Source: Paracoccus zeaxanthinifaciens ATCC 21588
GTDB taxonomy: Bacteria > Pseudomonadota > Alphaproteobacteria > Rhodobacterales > Rhodobacteraceae
Direction: 5' to 3'
Assembly: GCF_000420145.1 (NCBI RefSeq)
Contig: NZ_ATUJ01000015.1
Location: 19,277 to 83,276 of the forward strand
Length of the DNA stretch: 64,000 nt
The notes beneath the pieces are model-generated. The model was not told where the DNA came from, searched no databases, and saw nothing but the letters and a program-made list of their open reading frames with translations. The translations under genes were made by a program, and so were the position numbers. Shown here one piece after another: positions 59,409 through 64,000 of the stretch; within the stretch, counting starts at the first letter, position 1, and each line of letters opens with the position of its first letter.

Positions 59409-61355
59409 ATGGCAAGGCAGACACGCGGCACGCGAAAAAATCTTGCTGCAGGGGAGGTTGATGCGAAAGCTTCGAAAAAGCCCGCAAAACCTGGCCCCAA
59501 GCGACGTCCGGCGGCCAAGAAGACGGCACCGGAACCCCGCGTCACGGCGGATCCCGCACCCGCGCAAGAGGCGCTGGACCGCATCGCGGGGGCAGGGCAC
59601 GCGCCCACCGCGCAGAAGCTGGCCCAGAACATCGAGCGGATCGAACAGCTGGGCCATCGCCTGCTTGCCGCCTTTGCCGAACGCGCCATGCCCAACCCCA
59701 ATGTCGAGGCGCCGGGGCCCGATCTCTATCGGACCGCCGCCGAGGGGTTCCTGAAGACCCTGACCGAGCAGCCCTCGCGCATGATCGAGATGCAGGTCAG
59801 CTACTGGGGCGAGACGCTGGCGAACTATGCCCGCGCGCAGCAGGCGCTGTCGCAGGGGCAATGGACCGCCCCCGAGGATGACGCCCCCGCGGACAAGCGC
59901 TTTGCCAACCCGCTGTGGCAGAACCACCCCTATTTCAACCTGGTCAAGCGGCAGTACCAGACCAATGCCCGCGCGCTGAAGGACGCGGCCGCCGGGCTGG
60001 AACTGCCCGACGAGGTCGCGCGCAAGCGCATCGGCTGGCTGACGAACCAGATCGTGGACATGATGGCGCCCACGAACTTCCTCGCGACCAATCCCGACGC
60101 GCTGGAACGCGCGATCGAGACCGAGGGCGAAAGCCTCGTGCGCGGGCTGGAGAACCTCGTGCGCGACATCGAACAGCATGGCGGCGAGATGATCGTGTCG
60201 CTGGCCGACCGCAAGGCCTTTGCCGTGGGCGAGAATATCGGCACCACGCCGGGGCAGGTCGTCCACCGGTCGCGCCTGTTCGAGCTGATCCAGTACGCGC
60301 CCATGACCGAACAGGTCCACGAGACGCCGCTGATCGTCTTCCCGCCCTGGATCAACAAGTTCTACATCCTGGACCTGAAGCCCAAGAACAGCATGATCCA
60401 GTGGCTGCTGGAACAGGGCCACAGCCTGTTCGTCGTCAGCTGGAAGAACCCCGACGCAAGCTTCTCCGAGGTGGGGATCGAGGATTACGTCGAGGCCTAC
60501 CTGGAGGCGATGGACCGCGTGCGCGACCTGACCGGGCAGCCGAAGCTGAACGCGGTCGGCTACTGCATCGCCGGCACGACCCTGTCGCTGACGCTGGCGC
60601 TGCTGGCGCAACGGGGCGACGACCGCGTGAATGCCGCGACGCTGTTCACCACGCTGACCGACTTTTCCGAGCAGGGAGAGTTCGTGAACTTCCTGCAGGA
60701 CGATTTCGTCGATGGGATCGAGCAGGAGGTGAATGCCTACGGGCTGATGCGGGCGGGGCTGATGTCGCGCACCATGAGCTTCCTTCGCGCCAACGACCTC
60801 GTGTGGGGGCCTGCGATCCGCAGCTACATGATGGGCGAGACGCCGCCCGCCTTCGATCTGCTGTTCTGGAACGGCGACAGCACGAACCTGCCGGGGCGGA
60901 TGGCGATCCAGTATCTGCGCGGGCTGTGCCAGCGCAACGAATTCGCGACGGACGGCTTCCGGCTGATGGGGCACGACCTGCGCCTGTCGGATGTCGCCCT
61001 GCCCATCTGCGCCATCGCCTGCGAGGCCGACCACATCGCCCCGTGGAAGGATTGCTGGCGCGGCTTCGCCAGGATGGGATCGCAGGACAAGACCTTCATC
61101 TTGTCTGAATCGGGCCATGTCGCGGGGATCGTGAACCCGCCCAGCCGCGTGAAATACGGACATTACGCGGGGCAGGGGGGCTTCGATCAGGGGCATGACG
61201 CCTGGCGCGAATCGACCGGTTTCCACGAGGGCAGCTGGTGGCCGCGCTGGGGCGAATGGCTGGCCGAACGCGCGGGCCCTATGGTCGATGCGCGCCACCC
61301 CGAGGACGGGATCGAGCCTGCTCCGGGCAGCTATGTCCACGAGCGCGCGGGCTGA
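59409..61355 (+). CDS. phaC: Class I polyhydroxyalkanoate synthase
   Basis: Polymerises (R)-3-hydroxyacyl-CoA into PHA granules. The 648-residue protein has an N-terminal Lys/Ala/Pro-rich extension of about 45 residues, then the PhaC N-domain (FANPLWQNHPYFNLVKRQY) and the alpha/beta-hydrolase core with lipase box AVGYCIAGTT (nucleophilic Cys), Asp in ACEADHIAPWKDCW and His in SESGHVAGIVNPP. No phaE is adjacent, so it is class I. A likely promoter TTTACG-N18-TATCAT lies upstream, and AGGGGGGAA precedes the ATG. Class I enzymes are usually nearer 560-600, so the extension adds length. Confidence 0.95.
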   Translation: MARQTRGTRKNLAAGEVDAKASKKPAKPGPKRRPAAKKTAPEPRVTADPAPAQEALDRIAGAGHAPTAQKLAQNIERIEQLGHRLLAAFAERAMPNPNVEAPGPDLYRTAAEGFLKTLTEQPSRMIEMQVSYWGETLANYARAQQALSQGQWTAPEDDAPADKRFANPLWQNHPYFNLVKRQYQTNARALKDAAAGLELPDEVARKRIGWLTNQIVDMMAPTNFLATNPDALERAIETEGESLVRGLENLVRDIEQHGGEMIVSLADRKAFAVGENIGTTPGQVVHRSRLFELIQYAPMTEQVHETPLIVFPPWINKFYILDLKPKNSMIQWLLEQGHSLFVVSWKNPDASFSEVGIEDYVEAYLEAMDRVRDLTGQPKLNAVGYCIAGTTLSLTLALLAQRGDDRVNAATLFTTLTDFSEQGEFVNFLQDDFVDGIEQEVNAYGLMRAGLMSRTMSFLRANDLVWGPAIRSYMMGETPPAFDLLFWNGDSTNLPGRMAIQYLRGLCQRNEFATDGFRLMGHDLRLSDVALPICAIACEADHIAPWKDCWRGFARMGSQDKTFILSESGHVAGIVNPPSRVKYGHYAGQGGFDQGHDAWRESTGFHEGSWWPRWGEWLAERAGPMVDARHPEDGIEPAPGSYVHERAG

Positions 61356-61419
61356 AGCGGGTCTTCGCTCCAGCAAGTTCAAGGACTTGTCCGGCATGTC
61401 CTGCGCAACCCGGGGTTTC

Positions 61420-61470
61420 GCTGCAGTGCAGCAGAAAAACCTTGAAATGCTGCGGTGCAGCATCCATATT
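61420..61470 (+). promoter_or_regulatory. phaP promoter with two PhaR-type operators
   Basis: A good promoter, -35 TTGAAA (61442-61447), 17-bp spacer, -10 CATATT (61465-61470), lies 72 bp before phaP. The spacer is almost fully occupied by the inverted repeat ATGCTGC-GGT-GCAGCAT (61447-61463). A second repeat, GCTGC-AGT-GCAGC (61420-61432), lies just upstream of -35; centres are 29 bp apart. Both contain CTGC-N3-GCAG, the TGC-rich element bound by PhaR of Paracoccus denitrificans (from memory). PhaR is encoded 0.6 kb downstream. Confidence 0.8.
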
Positions 61471-61541
61471 CGGGTTGTGTTGAAAACGCGGCGAAACGTT
61501 CCTCCCTCTCTCTCGTCGCCGCATGACAGGAGCAGAAAGTT

Positions 61542-61991
61542 ATGGCCAAGACCCCCGATTTCACCAAGACCATGCAGGACATGATGGCGAACTTCCCGAT
61601 CGACACCAGCTCGATGCAGGAAGCCATGAAGTCCCAGACCGCCATGGGCGAGAAATTCGCCAAGATCGCGCTGGGCGCGGCCGAGCGTTCGACCGAGATC
61701 TCGTCCACCTGGGCCAAGGACTCGATCGCGCGCATGGGCGAACTGGCCGTCGTCAAGGAAGAGCCGACCGACTATGCGAAGGCCATGAGCGACTTCGCTT
61801 CGGCCTCGGCCGAGATGGCTGCCGAGCACATGGCCGCCTTCGCCGAAGTGGCCAAGAAGGTTCAGATGGACACCGTCGACCTGATGCTGACCGCCGGCAA
61901 GGACATGGCTGCCGACGCGCAGAAGGTGGCCGAGAAGGCGACGCGCGAAACCAGCGCCGCCGTCAAGAAGACGACCGCCGCCGCGAAGTGA
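61542..61991 (+). CDS. phaP: Phasin, PHA-granule-associated protein
   Basis: A 149-residue, entirely helical, Ala/Met/Lys-rich protein of the phasin_2 type (KTPDFTKTMQDMMANFPIDT; KIALGAAERSTEISSTWAK). It coats PHA granules and is made in amounts matching the polymer. It stands between phaC and phaR, under a separate operator-controlled promoter, so it is expressed when PhaR is drawn off by nascent polymer. AGGAGCAG precedes the ATG by 7 bases. Confidence 0.94.
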   Translation: MAKTPDFTKTMQDMMANFPIDTSSMQEAMKSQTAMGEKFAKIALGAAERSTEISSTWAKDSIARMGELAVVKEEPTDYAKAMSDFASASAEMAAEHMAAFAEVAKKVQMDTVDLMLTAGKDMAADAQKVAEKATRETSAAVKKTTAAAK

Positions 61992-62012
61992 TCGCGACAG
62001 GGCGTTGACGGG

Positions 62013-62049
62013 AAGGGGTGGCCGAGTGCCGCCCCTTCTTGCGTTTTTC
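62013..62049 (+). terminator. Terminator after phaP
   Basis: 10-pair stem AAGGGGTGGC / GCCGCCCCTT (one T-G pair) with a CGAGT loop, then CTTGCGTTTTT. It lies 21 bp after the phaP stop and isolates phaR. Confidence 0.85.
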
Positions 62050-62106
62050 CTTTGCGTTTTGCCGACTTGGCTTCCATCATGCCTGAAACGACCGCAAGGA
62101 GCCGAG

Positions 62107-62676
62107 ATGGCCGCCGAAAAAGCGCCCCTGCTGATCAAGCGTTACGCAAGCCGCCGCCTCTACAACACCGAGACCAGCGACTATGTCACGCTCGAGGATA
62201 TCGCGACCTTCATCCGCGACGGGCGCGAGGTCCGCATCGTCGATCTGAAATCGGGCGACGACCTGACGCGTCAATACCTGCTGCAGATCATCGCCGAGCA
62301 TGAGAGCCGCGGCGAGAGCGTCCTGCCGCTGGAGGTGCTGAACGACCTGGTGCGCAGCTATACCAGCAGCGCGCAGTCGGTCGTTCCTCAGTTCTTGGCC
62401 GCCAGCTTCGAGATCCTGCGCCAGGGTCAGTCCAAGCTGATGGAGAATATGGCCCAGATGCCCCATCCGATGACGAACGTGCCGGGCTTCGACGCGATGC
62501 AGCGCCAGCAGCAGGCGTTCATGCGCGCGATGATGGGCGGCTGGACTGGCAGTTCCGGCCCCGAGCCCGACGAGATGGCCGAAGGCGGCGATGCCAAGCC
62601 CGCCGAGGACGGTCAGGACATGGCCGAAATCCGTCGGCAATTGGCAGAGTTGCAGAAGCGTATCTCGAAACTCTGA
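62107..62676 (+). CDS. phaR: Polyhydroxyalkanoate synthesis repressor PhaR
   Basis: DNA-binding repressor that also binds PHB; it releases operators when polymer accumulates. From ATG 62107 (AAGGAG 5 bases upstream) the 189-residue protein has the PHB/PHA accumulation regulator N-domain (PLLIKRYASRRLYNTETSDY, YVTLEDIATFIRDG) and the PHB_acc segments VLPLEVLNDLVRSYTSSAQS. A helical Met/Gln-rich region follows, ending in a short coiled coil (AEIRRQLAELQKRISKL). No PhaR-type operator is visible in its own 115-bp leader. Confidence 0.94.
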   Translation: MAAEKAPLLIKRYASRRLYNTETSDYVTLEDIATFIRDGREVRIVDLKSGDDLTRQYLLQIIAEHESRGESVLPLEVLNDLVRSYTSSAQSVVPQFLAASFEILRQGQSKLMENMAQMPHPMTNVPGFDAMQRQQQAFMRAMMGGWTGSSGPEPDEMAEGGDAKPAEDGQDMAEIRRQLAELQKRISKL

Positions 62677-62684
62677 CATGCATC

Positions 62685-62713
62685 TTGCACCGCCCGCCGA
62701 CACGGGCTAGACC
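62685..62713 (+). promoter_or_regulatory. Promoter of tRNA-Ser(GGA)
   Basis: -35 TTGCAC (62685-62690), 17-bp spacer, -10 TAGACC (62708-62713), ending 9 bp before the mature tRNA 5' end. Confidence 0.68.
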
Positions 62714-62722
62714 CTGCCCGAC

Positions 62723-62812
62723 GGAGCGGTGGCCGAGTGGTCGAAGGCGCACGCCTGGAAAGTGTGTAGGCGGGAAACCGTCTCGAGGGTTCGAATCCCT
62801 CTCGCTCCGCCA
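62723..62812 (+). tRNA. tRNA-Ser, anticodon GGA
   Basis: Class II tRNA of 90 bases including an encoded CCA. The acceptor arms GGAGCGG and TCGCTCC pair with G73 before CCA. The anticodon stem-loop CACGC-CTGGAAA-GTGTG gives anticodon GGA. A long variable arm (GGCGGGAAACCGTC region) and the T-arm GAGGGTTCGAATCCCTC are clear. It reads serine codons UCC and UCU. It marks the border to the accessory DNA on the right. Confidence 0.97.
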
Positions 62813-62838
62813 CTTGCCCCCGCGAAAGCGTTCTCCCG

Positions 62839-62860
62839 ATCCGGCTGAGGCCGGATTTTT
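62839..62860 (+). terminator. Terminator of tRNA-Ser
   Basis: 7-bp stem ATCCGGC / GCCGGAT with a TGAG loop, followed by TTTTT, 26 bp after the tRNA. From here to 63078 (about 220 bp) I see no gene. Confidence 0.88.
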
Positions 62861-63078
62861 CCGTTGTTTTCGAGGGTTATGCGGGAGGGACTGAGCACTG
62901 GCCCCGGTGCGCGGTGGCCCGGAAGCGTTCTCTCAAGGCCGATATTCTCCGGACCTCATGACTGCGCCATTTTGGTGAATTTCTCATAAGCCCCTGTAGA
63001 TATTGGCGAAATTCAAGCCATTGAAATTGCTTGGATTGGAGTCGCGTTTGGGGCTGCCGCGACCGGGTTCGGAAGTTC

Positions 63079-63657
63079 TCAGGCCATGGCCCGTTCCAGT
63101 CTCTGCTTCCGGCGCTCCCAGTCGGGCATCACCTTGTCGAGGAGATCGAAGAAGGCTGCCCCGTGATGGGGTTCGGCCACGTGGCAGAGTTCGTGGGTGA
63201 TCACGTAGTCGATTGCATCGACCGGCGCCTGCACGAGGCGGCGGTTCAGTAGCAAACGTCCGGCCGGTGACATGGACCCCCATCGCTGCCGGGTCTGGCG
63301 TACGATGAGACCCTTCGGCCGGAATGCCTCGGGATCCGGGAAGAGACCGAGACAGAGTTCGATCCGCTCCGGAAACTTGATGTGGGCCCGGTCCCTGTAC
63401 CATGCCTCGACCAGTTCGCGTGTCACCTCCGGCCTGGTCGGTCGGTGAGTCTGCACAACGATGAAGCCGCGGGTCAGCTTCACGCTTTCCTTGACATGCG
63501 GGACGACCTTCAGCCGGTACTGGCGCCCCAGGTAAAGATGCGTTTCCCCTGCGACGAACCTGCGCTCCGGCGTCCGCGGCAGGAATTGCGCGAAATACCG
63601 CTGCTGCCTTGTTACCCATGCCGCGCGCTTCCGCAGCCTGGCTTCGATGGCGTCTAG
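63079..63657 (-). pseudogene. YgjP-like (DUF45) zinc metallopeptidase, 5' end lost to an IS
   Basis: The frame running leftward from about 63657 encodes a DUF45/M48-type metallopeptidase: RRFVAGETHLYLGRQYRLKV, then RQRWGSMSPAGRLLLNRRL and the zinc motif THELCHVAEPHHGAAF (HExxH plus a third His). The C-terminus is complete. The N-terminal ~60-70 residues of the family are missing: the frame runs rightward through DAIEARLRKRAAWVTRQQR and then hits the end of an IS5-type element, with a stop just inside it. There is no suitable own start, so the gene is most likely inactivated. DUF45 genes are often next to type I restriction genes, which would lie beyond the window. Confidence 0.8.
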
Positions 63658-64000
63658 GCTCCAGACTCATTGATGGTCACAGCCAGAACATGACGGTGGC
63701 AGCGAGAGCGACGGCGGAGAGGAAGACCTTTGGGCATCTATCGTAACGTGTCGCTACTCGCCGCCAGTCCTTCAACCTACCGAACATGATCTCTATGCGG
63801 TTGCGTCGTCTGTAGCGTCGCTTGTCGTATTTGACGGGCTTGCCGCGGGACTTCCGGCCCGGGATGCAGGGCCTGATCCCCTTGTCTTTCAGGGCGTCGC
63901 GGAACCAATCCGCATCATAGCCTCGGTCGGCGAGCAGCCAGTCCGCCCGAGGCAGGCTGCTCAGCAGCGCGGCTGCACCGGTGTAATCGCTGACTTGGCC
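63658..64000 (-). mobile_element. IS5-family insertion sequence, one end (continues past window)
   Basis: The element's transposase frame ends at 63677, and its outer end lies near 63658, next to the tetranucleotide CTAG (63654-63657), a typical IS5-type target (YTAR) and possible target duplication. The presumed terminal sequence begins GCTCCAGACTCATTGATGG. The other end and its copy of the repeat are outside the window. Confidence 0.78.
63677..64000 (-). CDS. IS5-family (IS427-type) transposase, C-terminal part
   Basis: 107 residues of the C-terminal half of a DDE transposase, open to the window edge. LLADRGYDADWFRDAL contains the second catalytic aspartate; the Y-(2)-R-(3)-E-(6)-K signature is exact in YRRRNRIEIMFGRLK with the catalytic glutamate. 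VATRYDRCPKVFLSAVALAA and the end VMFWL are typical of the IS427 subgroup. In this subgroup the transposase is often split in two frames; the N-terminal half is not visible here. Codon use is less GC-biased than in the core genes. Confidence 0.9.
   Translation of the reverse strand, partial: GQVSDYTGAAALLSSLPRADWLLADRGYDADWFRDALKDKGIRPCIPGRKSRGKPVKYDKRRYRRRNRIEIMFGRLKDWRRVATRYDRCPKVFLSAVALAATVMFWL

Noticed and set aside
59328..62138. Very long open frame (over 900 codons) on the strand opposite phaC-phaP
   Set aside because: High GC content leaves antisense frames open. The translation is low-complexity His/Arg/Gly/Leu-rich with no domain, and phaC and phaP on the + strand are unmistakable.
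62813..63078. A direct repeat of the tRNA-Ser 3' end as an att site
   Set aside because: I looked for a second copy of the T-arm/acceptor sequence downstream and found none within the window. Only short matches such as GCGTTCTC recur.
1..64000. CRISPR arrays, prophage genes or rRNA operons
   Set aside because: No regularly spaced repeats, no phage structural or integrase genes and no rRNA sequence are visible. The only mobile element is the IS5-type end at the right border.

Overview
The window is GC-rich DNA with dense, mostly non-overlapping genes and many ATGA or GTGA start/stop overlaps. Gene content and protein sequences point to an alphaproteobacterium of the Rhodobacteraceae, most like Paracoccus. 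Reasons are the FtsW-MurG-MurC-(two small membrane proteins)-MurB-Ddl-FtsQAZ-LpxC order, a long FtsZ linker, an intracellular PHB locus phaZ<>phaC-phaP-phaR with PhaR-type operators, a FrcBCA-type fructose importer, and an orphan FliG without other flagellar genes.

Layout. 1-1.6 kb: 3' part of rne with its terminator. 1.7-17 kb (+ strand): ccdA, then the distal part of the division and cell-wall cluster (ftsW, murG, murC, two small membrane proteins, murB, ddl, ftsQ, ftsA, ftsZ), then lpxC, bamD, recN. 17-23.5 kb: two tandem small exported paralogues (- strand), a valine/isobutyryl-CoA degradation cluster (3-hydroxyisobutyrate dehydrogenase, HIBYL-CoA hydrolase, acyl-CoA dehydrogenase, mmsA; - strand) and a divergent LysR regulator. 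23.5-28 kb: CBS protein, coaD, bactofilin plus M23 peptidase, and a short-chain-acyl-CoA (ScfR/PccR-like) regulator. 28-37.6 kb: Bcr/CflA exporter, dnaB, pyrC-pyrE, a small protein, an SDR, gap, a 47-residue protein, fliG, purB. 37.7-46 kb: a membrane protein and YihY, a MotA/MotB-like stator pair with a very long coiled coil, a ChaC-like cyclotransferase, a DUF2125 protein, tyrC-hisC. 46-51 kb: rpsD, ROK repressor and divergent frcBCA. 51-57.9 kb: second Bcr/CflA exporter, DsbA-like protein, cold-shock protein, thrS, two alpha/beta hydrolases, a PNPOx-like protein. 57.9-62.7 kb: PHB locus. 62.7-64 kb: tRNA-Ser(GGA), followed by accessory DNA: a DUF45 peptidase gene cut by an IS5-family element that runs off the end.

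Themes. Most of the window is core chromosome. The most intriguing parts are the MotA/MotB-like pair lying 3 kb from an orphan FliG that keeps its stator-facing charged residues, the clear operator architectures at phaP, frcB/ROK and scfR/mmsA, three convergent gene pairs whose stop codons share a 4-bp palindrome, and the tRNA-Ser/IS junction at the right end. No CRISPR array, prophage or complete defence system is visible. No gene-free stretch exceeds about 300 bp; the longer gaps (ftsZ-lpxC, tRNA-Ser to the DUF45 remnant, ftsA-ftsZ, csp-thrS) are described with their neighbours.
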